Program-made: the position numbers and the translations under genes | Shown: positions 8,443 through 19,503 of the stretch, piece by piece | Position numbering within the stretch: the first letter of the stretch is position 1 | How the letters are laid out: every line of letters starts with the position of its first letter | Assembly: GCF_030704205.1 (NCBI RefSeq) | Contig: NZ_CP131913.1 | Location: 372,001-436,000 of the forward strand | Direction: 5' to 3' | DNA from: Halomonas alkalicola | GTDB taxonomy: Bacteria; Pseudomonadota; Gammaproteobacteria; Pseudomonadales; Halomonadaceae | DNA: 64,000 nt | The notes under the pieces: model-generated | Seen by the model: the letters and a program-made list of their open reading frames with translations, nothing else | Told to the model about the DNA's origin: nothing | The model's database searches: none

Positions 8443-8577
8443 CGGTTCCCCTCGTACCTGAGTGTGGGGAACGTTATATCCGGATTTCTTCATGGGCGGA
8501 CCCTCCTGGTGAACTCACGGAGGGGTCAGTTTTCGGTGTCGCTTGGGGGGCAGTTTTCCATGTCGCCTGACACCTGG

Positions 8578-8843
8578 GGGTGGTCCTGGCGCCGGGGCTG
8601 GCCGACAGCCTGGCCATGCCGCCCTCACTGAGGGTGGTGACGCTGCCAAGCGTGCGCACGGCCAGCCTGTCATTGACCGCGGTCGACGACGTCAACACAG
8701 CCCTGGAGAGTCTGCTCACCGACGCCCTGCCCACGCTGGGCGAGCACTACAGTGGAGAAGCGATCCGCCTGATCGCCGACGGAGACGCCCTCGAGCTCCA
8801 GCTGCCGCTGATGCCGCCACCACAGACGAAGACGGCGCCCTGA
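8578..8843 (+). pseudogene. AraC-family regulator, 3' part
   Basis: Continuation of the gene interrupted at 6339. Once the IS21 element is removed, the reading frame runs from SLPKLDL through GVVLAPGLADSLAMPPSLRV to ELQLPLMPPP. It fits the second half of a GyrI-like effector domain, whose last strand is typically a hydrophobic LxIP(V/L). The stop codon lies in the loop of the downstream hairpin. Combined with the 5' part the protein would be about 275 residues. Confidence 0.7.
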
Positions 8844-8853
8844 GGGCGCCGTC
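8831..8853. terminator. Strong hairpin at the end of the AraC gene
   Basis: Perfect 10-bp stem GACGGCGCCC / GGGCGCCGTC with a 3-base loop formed by the TGA stop codon. There is no clear U-tract on either strand, so it may act as a weak or Rho-assisted terminator between the convergent AraC and mvaT genes. Confidence 0.45.
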
Positions 8854-8880
8854 TAAAGGCCGAAGCGTAGCGATCGCGCC

Positions 8881-9258
8881 TTACTCCTCGACGCGCACCA
8901 GCCAGGACTCCACGGTATCGCTGCCGTGCTCGTCCTTCCACGCCTTCAGGGTCTTGTGGTTGCCACCGCGAGTCTCCACGACCTCACCGGTATTCGGGTT
9001 CTTGTAGATCTTCAGCTTGCGCTTGCGACGCGCCCCTGCCGGCGCGGAGGCGGCCTTGGGTGCTGCCGCCGCAGGCTTCGGGTTGAGCAGCGCGATCACG
9101 TCCGCGGCGCTCTTGTCGAACTCTCGCATCAGCGACTCGAGGCGCTCCTTGAACTCGAGCTCCGACTGCAGGCGCTTGTCGTTCTGCAGCTTCTCCATAT
9201 TGGCCTGGAGCTGTTTCAGCTGCTGTTCCATCTGCATGTATTCGTTGATCAGGGACAT
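8881..9258 (-). CDS. mvaT: MvaT-type xenogeneic silencer (H-NS functional analogue)
   Basis: 125 residues closely resembling Pseudomonas MvaT/MvaU: it starts MSLINEY, has an N-terminal coiled coil (about 5-60, LEFKERLESLMREFDKSA), an Ala/Pro linker, and a C-terminal DNA-binding region (RRKRKLKIYKNPNTGEVVET, RGGNHKTLKAWK). The family binds AT-rich, often foreign, DNA in the minor groove and silences it. The start at 9258 is set by MSLINEY and AAGGAAA upstream. It stands alone with its own promoter, downstream of the rpsA terminator, where many gammaproteobacteria carry ihfB. Confidence 0.93.
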   Translation of the reverse strand: MSLINEYMQMEQQLKQLQANMEKLQNDKRLQSELEFKERLESLMREFDKSAADVIALLNPKPAAAAPKAASAPAGARRKRKLKIYKNPNTGEVVETRGGNHKTLKAWKDEHGSDTVESWLVRVEE

Positions 9259-9303
9259 GATCCGATTTCCTTCTTTCGAAATGATAGGTGCAACGGGTGA
9301 ACG

Positions 9304-9333
9304 ATTATCTGACAGCGGAGTTATAACTTGCAA
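9304..9333 (-). promoter_or_regulatory. Candidate mvaT promoter
   Basis: On the minus strand TTGCAA (9333-9328), 18 bases, then GATAAT (9309-9304), about 45 bases before the mvaT start, in AT-rich DNA of the kind MvaT itself binds. Autoregulation is therefore possible but not shown. The rest of the 9334-9569 gap holds nothing recognisable. Confidence 0.5.
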
Positions 9334-9569
9334 CAGTCTGGATGATAGCAGCACTCAACGCAACTCGAGTATTACCGTTTTCATGCGATAACAAACTTCG
9401 AGCAGCGACTCGGCGAGACATTATCTCTCGCCATGAAGTACAACAGCCAAGTTTCCTGAATTCAAGAAAGGGGTCGCTGCGAGCGTCGAGCGCGAGACTA
9501 TCTTGTTCGGCAACTCGAGAAGAACACAAAAGCGCGCCGAACCCGGTCAACACGCCAAACACCGGCGCT

Positions 9570-9607
9570 AAAAAAAAAAAAAAACCGCCGCCCCGAAGGG
9601 CGGCGGT
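9570..9607 (-). terminator. Rho-independent terminator of rpsA
   Basis: Stem ACCGCCGCCC / GGGCGGCGGT with a CGAA (TTCG) tetraloop, 9584-9607, followed on the minus strand by a run of 15 T (9584-9570). A textbook and unusually long U-tract, 30 bases beyond the rpsA stop. Confidence 0.95.
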
Positions 9608-9636
9608 CTCTGGTCCGTCGGGAACTAACTTCCCGA

Positions 9637-11313
9637 TCAGTCCTGACCCATCTGCTGCTTGATGAGGTCGCCGATGGTGGTCGGGCCACCCACTTCGACG
9701 TTCTCTTCGCGCAGCTTCTTGAGGTTCTGACGCGTCTCGTCCTGATCCTTGGCCTTGATGGACAGGGCGATCTGACGGTTCTTGCGGTCGACACCGATGA
9801 TGCGGGCCTCGACGCTGTCACCCTCGTTCAGGACGTTGCGAGCATCCTCGACGCGGTCAGCACTGATCTCGGACGCCTTGAGCACGGCGACGACATCGGT
9901 AGCCAGCTCGACCTGGGCCTGCTTGGCATCGACCTCGACCACGCGGCCGGTGACGATGGTGCCCTTGTCGTTGACGGCCAGGTACTCGGCGACCGGATCG
10001 GTGTCCAGCTGCTTGATACCCAGGGAGATGCGCTCACGCTCCGGATCGATGGAGAGGATCACGGCCTCGGCCTCGTCGCCCTTCTTGAAGGAGCGCACGG
10101 CCTCTTCGCCGGTCTCGGTCCAGGAGATGTCGGAGAGGTGCACCAGACCGTCGATGCCGCCATCCAGACCGATGAAGATACCGAAGTCGGTGATCGACTT
10201 GATGGTACCGGCAACGCGGTCACCCTTGTTGAACTGGGAGCTGAAGGTCTCCCACGGGTTGGCGGTGCACTGTTTGATGCCCAGGGAGATACGACGACGC
10301 TCCTCGTCGATATCCAGCACCATGACGTCCACATCGTCGCCCACCTGGACAACCTTGGACGGATGGATGTTCTTGTTGGTCCAGTCCATCTCGGAGACGT
10401 GGACCAGACCCTCGACACCCTCTTCCAGCTCGGCGAAGCAGCCGTAGTCGGTGAGGTTGGTGACGACGGCACGCACCTTGGTGCCTTCCGGGTAACGATC
10501 CTTGATGTTGACCCAGGGATCTTCGCCCAGCTGCTTGAGGCCCAGGGAGACGCGGTTGCGCTCGCGATCGAACTTCAGCACCTTGACGCTGATCTCGTCG
10601 CCCACGGCAACGATCTCGCTCGGATGCTTGATGCGCTTCCAGGCCATGTCGGTGATGTGCAGCAGGCCGTCGACGCCGCCGAGGTCGACGAAGGCGCCGT
10701 AGTCGGTCAGGTTCTTGACGATACCCAGGATCTGCTGGCCTTCCTGCAGGGTGGCGAGCAGGGCCTCACGCTCGGCGCTGTTCTCGGCTTCGAGCACGGC
10801 ACGGCGGGAAACGACGACGTTGTTGCGCTTCGGGTCAAGCTTGATGACCTTGAAGTCGAGTTCCTTGTTCTCGAGGTGCGTGGTGTCGCGCACCGGACGC
10901 ACGTCGACCAGGGAACCCGGGAGGAAGGCACGGATGGAGTCGACATCGACGGTGAAACCGCCCTTGACCTTGCCGTTGATCACGCCCTTGACGATCTCGT
11001 CCTTCTCGAAGGCAGCTTCCAGGATCTTCCACGCTTCGGCGCGCTTGGCCTTCTCGCGGGAGAGGCGGGTCTCACCGAAACCGTCTTCGACGGCTTCCAG
11101 AGCGACGTGAACCTCGTCGCCGATGGCGATGGACAGCTCGCCATTATCGTCGCGGAACTGGGCCGCGGGGATCTGACCTTCGGACTTCAGGCCGGCATTG
11201 ACGGTGACCCAGTCACCCTCGATGTCGATGATGGTAGCCACGACGATCGCGCCCGGCTCCATGTTGATGTCCTGGAGAGATTGTTCAAACAAGTCAGCAA
11301 AGCTTTCGCTCAT
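9637..11313 (-). CDS. rpsA: 30S ribosomal protein S1
   Basis: 558 residues, six S1 (OB-fold) repeats, close in length to E. coli S1 (557). It binds mRNA on the 30S subunit and helps initiation on leaders with weak Shine-Dalgarno sequences. The N-terminal [11 protein letters not shown] ribosome-docking segment is intact. GTAGGAAC precedes the ATG. It is separated from cmk by 179 bases in which no clear promoter was identified; the cmk-rpsA order is widely conserved. Confidence 0.98.
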   Translation of the reverse strand: MSESFADLFEQSLQDINMEPGAIVVATIIDIEGDWVTVNAGLKSEGQIPAAQFRDDNGELSIAIGDEVHVALEAVEDGFGETRLSREKAKRAEAWKILEAAFEKDEIVKGVINGKVKGGFTVDVDSIRAFLPGSLVDVRPVRDTTHLENKELDFKVIKLDPKRNNVVVSRRAVLEAENSAEREALLATLQEGQQILGIVKNLTDYGAFVDLGGVDGLLHITDMAWKRIKHPSEIVAVGDEISVKVLKFDRERNRVSLGLKQLGEDPWVNIKDRYPEGTKVRAVVTNLTDYGCFAELEEGVEGLVHVSEMDWTNKNIHPSKVVQVGDDVDVMVLDIDEERRRISLGIKQCTANPWETFSSQFNKGDRVAGTIKSITDFGIFIGLDGGIDGLVHLSDISWTETGEEAVRSFKKGDEAEAVILSIDPERERISLGIKQLDTDPVAEYLAVNDKGTIVTGRVVEVDAKQAQVELATDVVAVLKASEISADRVEDARNVLNEGDSVEARIIGVDRKNRQIALSIKAKDQDETRQNLKKLREENVEVGGPTTIGDLIKQQMGQD

Positions 11314-11492
11314 GATGTTCCTACGTGATCAACGTTAAGTGCGGTCATGCCGCTTCCTCCGCACCACCAGCGAGTGCGGGCCTTATTTACCAAACCCCCG
11401 GAGATGTTGGCGCTGGTTCGACCTGGCTCGGCTATCGGGAATCGCTACCCAGCCACGTCATCACATGCTGCCGGAGGCGCCGCAAGGGAGTT

Positions 11493-12191
11493 TCAGGTGG
11501 CGGACGCCAGACCTCGTTCGGTCAGCAGTTCCGTCAGCCGATCCACCACTTCCGGTATCGTCAGGCGCGTGGTGTCAAGCGTGATGGCATCGTCTGCCGG
11601 CTTGAGCGGGGCCACGCTGCGTTGCATGTCGCGTGCATCGCGCGCCTGAATCTCCTTCAAAAGACTCGATAGACTAGCATCCACCCCCGCTTCCCGCAAC
11701 TGGAGCTGGCGGCGGCGCGCCCTCTCCTCGGCGCTGGCGGTGAGGAAGATCTTCAGCGGGGCCTCCGTGAATACCACCGTGCCCATGTCGCGGCCGTCGG
11801 CGACGAGGCCCGGCGACTTTCGAAAGTCGCGCTGGCGGCCCAGCAGCGCCTCGCGCACCGTCGGCAGGGCCGCGATCCGCGAGGCGGCATCGCCGACCTG
11901 TTCGGTGCGGATGGTGGCGGTGGCGTCATCCCCTTCGAGCAGGATGCGGGTGGCCTCCGCCTCCGCCACGAACACCACATCGAGCCCCGCCGCCACCCGG
12001 GCGAGCCCAGCTTCGTCATCCAGCGCCACGCCGTGCTTGCCGGCGGCCAGCGCCGTGAGGCGGTAGAGGGCACCGGAGTCGAGCAGGTGCCAGCCCAGCC
12101 GCTCGGCGACCAGGCGGCTGATGGTGCCCTTGCCGGCCCCGCCGGGGCCGTCGATGGTCAGTACCGGCACGGCAGTCTCGGCGACGGTCAT
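11493..12191 (-). CDS. cmk: Cytidylate kinase
   Basis: Phosphorylates CMP/dCMP with ATP. P-loop [10 protein letters not shown] at residues about 14-23; LLDSGALYR and the [12 protein letters not shown] block are the CMP-binding and lid-region signatures. 232 residues. The ATG overlaps the end of tyrA-aroA by four bases, so it is translated from the aromatic supraoperon and upstream of rpsA. Confidence 0.97.
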   Translation of the reverse strand: MTVAETAVPVLTIDGPGGAGKGTISRLVAERLGWHLLDSGALYRLTALAAGKHGVALDDEAGLARVAAGLDVVFVAEAEATRILLEGDDATATIRTEQVGDAASRIAALPTVREALLGRQRDFRKSPGLVADGRDMGTVVFTEAPLKIFLTASAEERARRRQLQLREAGVDASLSSLLKEIQARDARDMQRSVAPLKPADDAITLDTTRLTIPEVVDRLTELLTERGLASAT

Positions 12192-14455
12192 GCGCCCTCC
12201 TCGGCCGCTTCCTCCTCGAGGACGAGTCCCACCTTGCGCGCCAACTCGATGAAGCCGGGGAAGGAGGTGGCCACGTTGGCGCAGTCGTCGATGATGATCT
12301 CGTCACCGGCGCGCAGGGCGGCGATGGCAAAGGACATGGCGATGCGGTGATCCTCGAGACTGTCGATGCGCCCGCCGCCATAGTTGGGGCCTTCGGCCTT
12401 GCCGCCACCGACGATATCGATACCGTCGGCGACCAGCGTGTGCTCGACGCCGATGGCGGCCAGGCCGTCGGCCATGGCCTGCAGGCGGTCGGACTCCTTG
12501 ACGCGAAGCTCCTCGGCCCCGCGCAGGCGGGTCACCCCCTCGGCATTGGCTGCGGCGATAAAGAGCGCCGGAAACTCATCGATGGCCAGCGGCACCTGGT
12601 CGAGGGGAATGTCGATGCCCTTGAGCGGGGCATGGCGGATATGCAGGTCGGCCACCGGCTCGCCGCCCACCTCGCGCTCGTTCTCGAGGCGCAGGTCGGC
12701 GCCCATCAGCCTGAGGATATTGATCACGCCGATGCGGGTCGGGTTGATGCCGACGTGTTCCAGCACCAGATCGGCCCCCGGGGTGATGGCCGCCGCCACC
12801 AGGAAGAAGGTGGCCGAGGAGATGTCCGACGGCACATCGATGGGCGCGGCGGTCAGCCTGCCGCCGCCCTGAAGCCAGCAGGTGTCTCCCTCGCGGTGCA
12901 CCTCGTAGCCGAAGCCGGCCAGCATGCGCTCTGTGTGGTCGCGGGTCGGCGCCGGCTCGCGCACCCGGGTCTCGCCCTCGGCGTAGAGACCGGCCAGCAG
13001 CAGGCAGGACTTCACCTGGGCGCTGGCCATCGGCATGTCGTAGGTGATGCCCTTGAGCGCGCGGCCGCCGTGGATATGCAGCGGCGGACGACCACCCTCG
13101 GCGGTATCGATCACCGCCCCCATCAGGCGCAGCGGGTCGGCCACGCGGCCCATGGGGCGCTTGGTCAGGGAGGTATCGCCGGTAAGCTCGGTGTCGAAGG
13201 CCTGGCCGGCCAAGAGCCCGGCAAACAGGCGCATGGCGGTGCCGGCGTTGCCCACGTAGAGCGGCCCCGAGGGCGCCTTGAGGCCGTGCATGCCGACGCC
13301 GTGGATGGTCACGCGCCCCTGGTGGGGGCCCTCGATGGCCACGCCCATCTCGCGGAACGCCTGCAGGGTGGCCAGGCTGTCCTCGCCCTCCAGGAAGCCC
13401 TTGACCTCGGTGACCCCCTCGGCCAACGCCCCGAGCATGATGGAGCGGTGGGAGATCGACTTGTCGCCGGGCACGCGAATGCGGCCGGTCACGGTGCCGC
13501 CCGAGGCGACCCGGTAGCGCAGCTTGCCTTGCTGTTGCATCTGATATTCCGCCTGATAACTGGTCTTGTTGAGCAGGGATTCGAAGTAGTGGCGCGCGTG
13601 ACGGGCGCGGTCGAAGGTGGCGAGCATGGCATCGCTGTCGCCATGCTCGATGGCCTGGCGAATCCGCACCAGGCCGGCCTCGAAGTCGTCCAGGGAGGCC
13701 AGCACCGCCTCGCGGTTGGCGACGAAGATGTCGCGCCACATCACCGGATCGCTGCCGGCGATGCGGGTGAAGTCGCGAAAGCCCCCGGCGGCATAGCGGA
13801 AGATCTCCAACCGCTCGTCCTGGCGCGCCAGGGTGTCCACCAGGGAGAAGGCCAGCAGGTGCGGCAGGTGACTGGTGCGGGCCAGCACCTGGTCATGGCG
13901 CACCACGTCCATCTCCAGCACCTCGGCCCCGCACGCCTCCCACAGGGCGCGCACCCGGGAAAGCGCCACCGGGTCGGTGTCGGGCTCCGGAGTGAGGATC
14001 ACCTTGTGGCGCAGATAGAGCTCAGGGTTGGCCGCCGCCACGCCGCTCTTCTCGGAGCCAGCGATGGGGTGGCCCAGCACCAGGCGGGGCGGCACGCAAC
14101 CGAAGGCCTCGCGGGCGCAGTCGCGGATGGTCGCCTTGGTGCTGCCCACATCGGTGATCACCACGTCGGGGGCGGCCCGGTCGATCAGCCGGGCCAGCTC
14201 CCCCATCACGCTGCGCATCGCCAGCACCGGCACCGCCAGCACCACCAGGGAGGCGCCCTCGATGACCGCGGCGAGCTCGGTGTCGCCGCCGTCGATCAGC
14301 CCCATCTCGATGCCGCGGGCGATCTCGCCAGGGTCCGGATCACAGGCATGGATGGCGCCCCGAAAGCCGCCAGAACGTAGCGCCGCGGCCAGGGAGCCGC
14401 CGATCAGCCCCAGGCCGACGATCAGGAGGCGGGGTTCATTGACTCTCACCACCAC
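12188..14455 (-). CDS. Bifunctional prephenate dehydrogenase / EPSP synthase (TyrA-AroA fusion)
   Basis: 755 residues with two enzymes. Residues 1-about 300: NAD(P)-dependent prephenate/cyclohexadienyl dehydrogenase (Rossmann GLGLIGGS at 14-21, [12 protein letters not shown] catalytic block) for tyrosine synthesis. Residues about 312-755: 5-enolpyruvylshikimate-3-phosphate synthase ([22 protein letters not shown] blocks), the step before chorismate. The same fusion is known in Pseudomonas and relatives. In the AroA active site, [11 protein letters not shown] has Gly and Ala at the positions typical of glyphosate-sensitive class I enzymes. The start is one of two consecutive GTG codons three bases from the pheA stop. 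Confidence 0.95.
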   Translation of the reverse strand: MVVRVNEPRLLIVGLGLIGGSLAAALRSGGFRGAIHACDPDPGEIARGIEMGLIDGGDTELAAVIEGASLVVLAVPVLAMRSVMGELARLIDRAAPDVVITDVGSTKATIRDCAREAFGCVPPRLVLGHPIAGSEKSGVAAANPELYLRHKVILTPEPDTDPVALSRVRALWEACGAEVLEMDVVRHDQVLARTSHLPHLLAFSLVDTLARQDERLEIFRYAAGGFRDFTRIAGSDPVMWRDIFVANREAVLASLDDFEAGLVRIRQAIEHGDSDAMLATFDRARHARHYFESLLNKTSYQAEYQMQQQGKLRYRVASGGTVTGRIRVPGDKSISHRSIMLGALAEGVTEVKGFLEGEDSLATLQAFREMGVAIEGPHQGRVTIHGVGMHGLKAPSGPLYVGNAGTAMRLFAGLLAGQAFDTELTGDTSLTKRPMGRVADPLRLMGAVIDTAEGGRPPLHIHGGRALKGITYDMPMASAQVKSCLLLAGLYAEGETRVREPAPTRDHTERMLAGFGYEVHREGDTCWLQGGGRLTAAPIDVPSDISSATFFLVAAAITPGADLVLEHVGINPTRIGVINILRLMGADLRLENEREVGGEPVADLHIRHAPLKGIDIPLDQVPLAIDEFPALFIAAANAEGVTRLRGAEELRVKESDRLQAMADGLAAIGVEHTLVADGIDIVGGGKAEGPNYGGGRIDSLEDHRIAMSFAIAALRAGDEIIIDDCANVATSFPGFIELARKVGLVLEEEAAEEGA

Positions 14456-14458
14456 GCC

Positions 14459-15550
14459 TCAGAGCACGCCGATCGGGTAGGAACCGAGCACCTTCACCTC
14501 GGCGGCGCGCAGGCGCACCTCCTCGAGGACCGCGGCGACCCGGGGCTCGTCGCGGTGCCCCTTGAAGTCGATGAAGAAGACGTAGTTCCACGCCCCGCTG
14601 CGCGAGGGGCGGGTCTCCAGGCGGGTCATGTCGATCTGGTGGCGATGAAAGGGCTCCAGCAGGTCGTGCAGCGCACCCGGCTGGTTGCGCATGGCCACCA
14701 CGATGGAGGTCTTGTCCTCGCCGGACATGGGCACGTCCTGGTGACCGATGATCAGGAAGCGCGTGGAGTTGTCCGGGCGGTCCTCGATCTTCTCGGCCAG
14801 GCGGGTCAGGCCATAGAGCTTGGCGGCCATGTCGCCGGCGATCGCCGCGCTATGCCACTCGGTCTTGACCAGGCGCGCCGCCTCGGCGTTGGAGGAGACC
14901 GGCACCCGCTCCGCCTGGGGGTAGTGGGCGTCGAGCCACTTGCGGCACTGGGCGAAGGACTGCGGGTGGGAGTAGATGCGCGAGACCTTGTCCTGGCGGG
15001 TGGTCTCGCCCACCAGCAGGTGGTGGTGGATGCGCAGCACCACCTCGCCGCAGATGCGCAGGCCGGAATCCATGAAGGAGTCCAGGGTGTGGTTGATCAC
15101 CCCTTCGGTGGAGTTCTCCACCGGCACCACGCCGTAGTTGACCGCGCCGGCCTCCACCTCACGGAACACCTCATCGATGGCCGCCATGGGCAGGCTGATG
15201 GCGCTCTCGCCAAAATGCTTGAGGGCCGCCTGCTGGGTGAAGGTGCCCTCGGGGCCCAGGTAGGCCACCTTGATGGGCTGCTCCAGCGCCAGGCAGGCGG
15301 ACATGATCTCGCGGAACAGCCGGGCGACCTCCTCGCTGTCCAGCGGACCCTTGTTGAGCGCCATGATCCGGCGAAGTACCTGGGCCTCGCGCTCGGGCCG
15401 ATAGAAGACCGTATCGGGGTCCTCGGCGGTCTTGACCTGGGCCACCTGCTGGGCGCAGTCGGCGCGCTCGCTGATCAAGCGCAGGATGTCGCCGTCCAGG
15501 GCGTCGATGCGCTGGCGCAGCGCCTCCAGATCGATGGGGGTATCACTCAT
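14459..15550 (-). CDS. pheA: Chorismate mutase / prephenate dehydratase (P-protein)
   Basis: 363 residues making phenylpyruvate from chorismate. N-terminal AroQ helix bundle about 1-90 (LRQRIDALDGDILRLISERA), prephenate dehydratase about 95-275 (YLGPEGTFTQQAA; VPVENSTEG; NSTRFLIIG), C-terminal ACT domain about 285-360 with GALHDLLEPF and LETRPSR, the Phe-binding motifs, so feedback inhibition by phenylalanine is expected. It lies directly between serC (five-base gap) and tyrA-aroA (three-base gap); hisC, which sits here in Pseudomonas, is missing. Confidence 0.96.
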   Translation of the reverse strand: MSDTPIDLEALRQRIDALDGDILRLISERADCAQQVAQVKTAEDPDTVFYRPEREAQVLRRIMALNKGPLDSEEVARLFREIMSACLALEQPIKVAYLGPEGTFTQQAALKHFGESAISLPMAAIDEVFREVEAGAVNYGVVPVENSTEGVINHTLDSFMDSGLRICGEVVLRIHHHLLVGETTRQDKVSRIYSHPQSFAQCRKWLDAHYPQAERVPVSSNAEAARLVKTEWHSAAIAGDMAAKLYGLTRLAEKIEDRPDNSTRFLIIGHQDVPMSGEDKTSIVVAMRNQPGALHDLLEPFHRHQIDMTRLETRPSRSGAWNYVFFIDFKGHRDEPRVAAVLEEVRLRAAEVKVLGSYPIGVL

Positions 15551-15555
15551 GCTCG

Positions 15556-16707
15556 TCAGCCCCTTCTCTTCTCGAAATCGGCCATGAACTCCACCAGCGC
15601 CTCCACCGCGGCCTCGGGCACGGCGTTGTAGAGGCTGGCACGCATGCCACCCACGCTGCGGTGGCCCTGAAGGTTGAGTAGCCCCGCCGCCTCGGCCTCG
15701 GCCAGGAACGGCTCATCCAGGCGAGCGTCGGCCAGCACGAAGGGCACGTTCATCCGCGAGCGGTTGGCCACCGCAATGGGGTTGGAGTAGAGCTCGCTCT
15801 CGTCGATGGCCGCATAGAGCCTGGCGGCCTTGCGGGCGTTGATCGCCTCCATGGCGGCCAAACCACCCACCTCGTCCTTGAGCCACTCGAACACCAGCCC
15901 GGCCAGGTACCAGCTGTAGGTGGCCGGGGTGTTGATCATGGAGCCCGCCTCCGCCAGCGCCTGGTAGCCGAAGAGCGACGGCATATCGGCACGGGCGCGG
16001 TCGAGCAGGTCATCGCGCACGATCACCACCACCAGGCCCGCGGGGCCGATGTTCTTCTGGGCGCCGGCGTAGATCACGCCGAACCGCGAGACATCCAGGG
16101 GCCCCGAGAGGATGCTGGAGGACATGTCGCACACCAGCGGCGCTTCGGAGCCATCCGGACGGCGAGGCCCTCCACCTTCACTGCCGGGGATGTAATCGAA
16201 GGCGAGCCCGCCGATGGTCTCGTTGGCGGTGTAGTGCAGGTAGGCCGCATCGCTGGAGAGCAGGATCTCCTCCGGACGGGGCACCGCCAGGTGGCCGCCG
16301 GCCTCGCTGGCGGCCGCCACGTGAACGTCACCAAACAGGTGGCGCGCCTCGGCGATCGCCTTCTTGCTCCAGATGCCGGTGTTGACGAAGTTGGCTCGCC
16401 CGCCCGGGCCGAGCAGGTTGTAGGGCACGGCGGCGAACTGCTGAGTGGCTCCACCCTGGGTGAAGAGCACCCGATAGTTGGCCGGAATGGCCAGCAGCTC
16501 GCGCAGGTCCACTTCGGCCTTCTCGGCGATCGCCACGTACTCCGGCGAGCGGTGGCTCATCTCCATCACCGACAGACCACGGCCGTGGTAGTCGAGCAGC
16601 TCGTCGCGGGCCCGCTCGAGCACCGCCGTGGGCAACGCGGCCGGACCGGCGCAGAAGTTGTAGTGGCGATGAATGGGGGGCAGCCCCCCATTGCCGTTAT
16701 TCCCCAT
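15556..16707 (-). CDS. serC: Phosphoserine aminotransferase
   Basis: PLP enzyme acting in serine synthesis and, through phosphohydroxythreonine, pyridoxal phosphate synthesis. Starts [14 protein letters not shown]; the PLP lysine is in [21 protein letters not shown]-type block reads [15 protein letters not shown]-terminal [14 protein letters not shown] is present. 383 residues from ATG 16707, chosen because AAGGGGAAG precedes it; the reading frame is open to 16731. The start overlaps the 3' end of gyrA by 11 bases. Confidence 0.96.
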   Translation of the reverse strand: MGNNGNGGLPPIHRHYNFCAGPAALPTAVLERARDELLDYHGRGLSVMEMSHRSPEYVAIAEKAEVDLRELLAIPANYRVLFTQGGATQQFAAVPYNLLGPGGRANFVNTGIWSKKAIAEARHLFGDVHVAAASEAGGHLAVPRPEEILLSSDAAYLHYTANETIGGLAFDYIPGSEGGGPRRPDGSEAPLVCDMSSSILSGPLDVSRFGVIYAGAQKNIGPAGLVVVIVRDDLLDRARADMPSLFGYQALAEAGSMINTPATYSWYLAGLVFEWLKDEVGGLAAMEAINARKAARLYAAIDESELYSNPIAVANRSRMNVPFVLADARLDEPFLAEAEAAGLLNLQGHRSVGGMRASLYNAVPEAAVEALVEFMADFEKRRG

Positions 16708-19381
16708 CGTCTTCCCCTTGCTCATCGTCACCGTCGAAATCGGGGTCTGCCCCGGCTTCTTCCGGCTCGTCGATCCGTACCGTCTTGACCAGCTTCTCTT
16801 CGTTGCCCAGGCGGATCAGCATCACGCCCTGGGTGTTGCGGGAGGTGATGGAGACCTCGTCGACCCGGGTGCGCACCAGGGTGCCGCGGTCAGTGATCAG
16901 CATCATCTCGTCGGTGGAGTAGACCTGCATGGCGGCCACCAGGGCGCCGTTACGCTCGCTGGTCTGCATGGCGATCACGCCCTGGCCGCCGCGGCCGCGC
17001 AGCGGGAACTCCTCGAGACGGGTGCGCTTGCCGTAGCCGTTCTCGGAGGCGGTCAGGATATAGATCTGGCCGCCGTTGCCGGCCTCGACGGCGACACCCG
17101 CTTCCGCCTCGGCTTCGCCCTCGCCCTCCACGTCGGCCTCGGCGTCGATCAGCTGGCTCTGGGGGATGATCAGGCTGATCACCTCGGCGTCGTCGAGCAG
17201 GCGCATGCCGCGCACGCCGCGGGCGGTACGGCCCATGGCGCGGACGTTGCCCTCCTCGAAGCGGATCGCCTTGCCGTTGGACGACAGCAGCATGACGTGG
17301 TCGCTGCCCGAGGTGATAGCCGCACCGATCAGACGATCATCCTCCTCGAGGTCGATGGCGATCAGGCCCACACTGCGCGGCCGCGAGAACTGCTCGAGAC
17401 TGGTGCGCTTCACCGTGCCCTTGGCGGTGGCGAAGAAGATGTAGTGGTCCGGGTCGTAGTCGCGAACCGGCAGGATGGCGTTGATCGCCTCGCCCTCGTC
17501 GAGCGGCAGCATGTTGACCAGCGGCTTGCCCCGCGAGCCGCGGCTGGCCACCGGCATCTCGTAGACCTTAAGCCAGTAGACCTTGCCGCGGTTGGAGAAG
17601 AGCAGCACGGTGTCGTGGGTCGAGGCCACCAGCAGGTGCTCGATGACGTCCTCGTCCTTCATGGCGGTGGCGGACTTGCCGCGACCGCCGCGGCGCTGGG
17701 CCTGGTAGTCGGAGAGCGGCTGGGTCTTGGCGTAGCCGGAGCGGGAGACCGTGACCACCATGTCCTCCTCGGCGATCAGGTCCTCCATGGAGAGGTCGAG
17801 ATGGCTGGCCTGGATCTCGGTGCGACGCGGGTCGCCGAACTGGTCGCGCACGGCGATCAGCTCCTCGCGAATCACCTCGAGCAGGCGCTCGCTGGAGGCG
17901 AGAATCGCCATCAGCTCGGCGATCTTCTCGAGGATATTGAGGTACTCGTCGAGCAGCTTCTCGGTCTCGAGGCCGGTCAGGCGGTGCAGGCGCAGCTCGA
18001 GGATGGCCTGGGCCTGGGCCGGCGACAGGCGGTACTCGGTGGCCGAGGGGTTGAGGCCGAAGCCCTCCTCCAGCTCCTCGGGCTTGCAGGAGGTGGCACC
18101 GGCGCGCTCCAGCATGGGCGTGACCTGCCCCGGCGGCCAGTTGCGCGCGAGCAGCTTCTCCTTGGCCTCGGCGGCGTTCGGCGAGGCCTTAATCAGCTCG
18201 ATCACCTCGTCGATGTTGGAGATCGCGACGGTCAGGCCTTCGAGGATGTGGCCGCGCTCGCGGGCCTTCTTCAGCTCGAACAGGGTGCGACGGGTCACCA
18301 CCTCGCGGCGATGACGAATGAACGCCTCGAGGATCTCCTTGAGGTTCATGATCTTCGGCTGGCCATCCTCGATGGCCACCATGTTGATGCCGAAGACCGT
18401 CTGCAGCTGGGTCTGGGCGAAGAGGTTGTTGACCACCACCTCGCCGGACTCGCCGCGCTTGGTCTCGATCACCACGCGCAGGCCGTCCTTGTCGGACTCG
18501 TCGCGCAGCTCGGCGATGCCCTCGATCTTCTTGTCCTTGACCAGCTCGGCGATCTTCTCGATCAGCCGCGCCTTGTTCACCTGGTAGGGCAGCTCGCTGA
18601 TGATGATGTGGTCGCGGCCGCTCTTGTCGTCATGCTCGATGGTGTGACAGGCGCGCACATAGATGCGCCCGCGGCCGGTGCGATAGGCCTCGAGGATGCC
18701 GGCCCGGCCGTTGATGATGGCCCCGGTGGGGAAGTCCGGGCCCGGCACATGCTCCATCAGGTCGTCGACGGTCAGGGTGTAGTCGTCGATCAGCGCCAGG
18801 CAGGCGCTGATGACCTCGCCCATGTTGTGGGGGGGGATATTGGTGGCCATGCCCACGGCGATGCCGGAGGAGCCGTTGATCAGCAGGTTGGGCACCTTGG
18901 TGGGGAGCACCTCGGGGATGCGCTCGGTGCCGTCGTAGTTGTCGACCCAGTCGACGGTGTCCTTCTCGAGATCGGCCAGCAGCTCGTGGGCCAGCTTCGC
19001 CATGCGCACCTCGGTGTAACGCATGGCGGCGGCGCTGTCGCCGTCGATGGAGCCGAAGTTGCCCTGGCCATCCACCAGCACGTGGCGCATGGAGAAGTGC
19101 TGAGCCATGCGCACGATGGTGTCGTAGACGGCGCTGTCACCGTGGGGGTGGTACTTACCGATGACATCGCCCACTACGCGGGCCGACTTCTTGTATGGCT
19201 TGTTCCAGTCATTGCCGAGCTCGTGCATGGCGAACAGCACGCGCCGGTGTACCGGCTTCAGGCCATCGCGCACATCGGGCAGTGCCCGGCCGATGATCAC
19301 GCTCATCGCGTAATCGAGGTACGACTGCTTGAGTTCGTCCTCGATATTGACTGGCAGAATCTCTCTGGCGATGTCACCCAT
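16697..19381 (-). CDS. gyrA: DNA gyrase subunit A
   Basis: 894 residues from ATG 19381; this start gives E. coli numbering exactly: Ser83, Asp87 and catalytic Tyr122 (the quinolone region [11 protein letters not shown] reads as the susceptible type). Breakage-reunion domain, coiled-coil, then a six-bladed C-terminal beta-pinwheel with the GyrA-box QRRGGRGKS. An acidic low-complexity insert ([15 protein letters not shown]) interrupts the pinwheel and the C-terminus is strongly acidic. An upstream in-frame ATG at 19402 is less likely, as AAGGA lies between the two. First gene of the minus-strand supraoperon running to rpsA. Confidence 0.98.
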   Translation of the reverse strand: MGDIAREILPVNIEDELKQSYLDYAMSVIIGRALPDVRDGLKPVHRRVLFAMHELGNDWNKPYKKSARVVGDVIGKYHPHGDSAVYDTIVRMAQHFSMRHVLVDGQGNFGSIDGDSAAAMRYTEVRMAKLAHELLADLEKDTVDWVDNYDGTERIPEVLPTKVPNLLINGSSGIAVGMATNIPPHNMGEVISACLALIDDYTLTVDDLMEHVPGPDFPTGAIINGRAGILEAYRTGRGRIYVRACHTIEHDDKSGRDHIIISELPYQVNKARLIEKIAELVKDKKIEGIAELRDESDKDGLRVVIETKRGESGEVVVNNLFAQTQLQTVFGINMVAIEDGQPKIMNLKEILEAFIRHRREVVTRRTLFELKKARERGHILEGLTVAISNIDEVIELIKASPNAAEAKEKLLARNWPPGQVTPMLERAGATSCKPEELEEGFGLNPSATEYRLSPAQAQAILELRLHRLTGLETEKLLDEYLNILEKIAELMAILASSERLLEVIREELIAVRDQFGDPRRTEIQASHLDLSMEDLIAEEDMVVTVSRSGYAKTQPLSDYQAQRRGGRGKSATAMKDEDVIEHLLVASTHDTVLLFSNRGKVYWLKVYEMPVASRGSRGKPLVNMLPLDEGEAINAILPVRDYDPDHYIFFATAKGTVKRTSLEQFSRPRSVGLIAIDLEEDDRLIGAAITSGSDHVMLLSSNGKAIRFEEGNVRAMGRTARGVRGMRLLDDAEVISLIIPQSQLIDAEADVEGEGEAEAEAGVAVEAGNGGQIYILTASENGYGKRTRLEEFPLRGRGGQGVIAMQTSERNGALVAAMQVYSTDEMMLITDRGTLVRTRVDEVSITSRNTQGVMLIRLGNEEKLVKTVRIDEPEEAGADPDFDGDDEQGEDDGE

Positions 19382-19503
19382 GGGTCGTCGAATCCTTTGC
19401 ACTGCAAGAGGTTGGCCGCCCTCGCCGGCGTTGCCGCGGGCGCCATGATAGCGCTACATCATACCACCGCGGGCAGAGCAAAGGCAGCCGGCTATGCGAG
19501 GGG

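Larger units (their letters stand above)
6340..8572. mobile_element. Complete IS21-family insertion sequence
   Basis: 2,233-bp element with imperfect terminal inverted repeats (left TGTCAAGCGACAT, right read inward TGTCAGGCGACAT) and repeated internal motifs GCGACA and TGACCCC near both ends. It holds istA and istB and inserted into an AraC-family gene: removing the element and one CCTGG copy restores the codons LDLGVVLAPG. Both genes look intact, so it is probably still active. Confidence 0.9.

Noticed and set aside
12347..14380. 677-codon open frame opposite tyrA-aroA
   Set aside because: Antisense shadow of a clear bifunctional enzyme.
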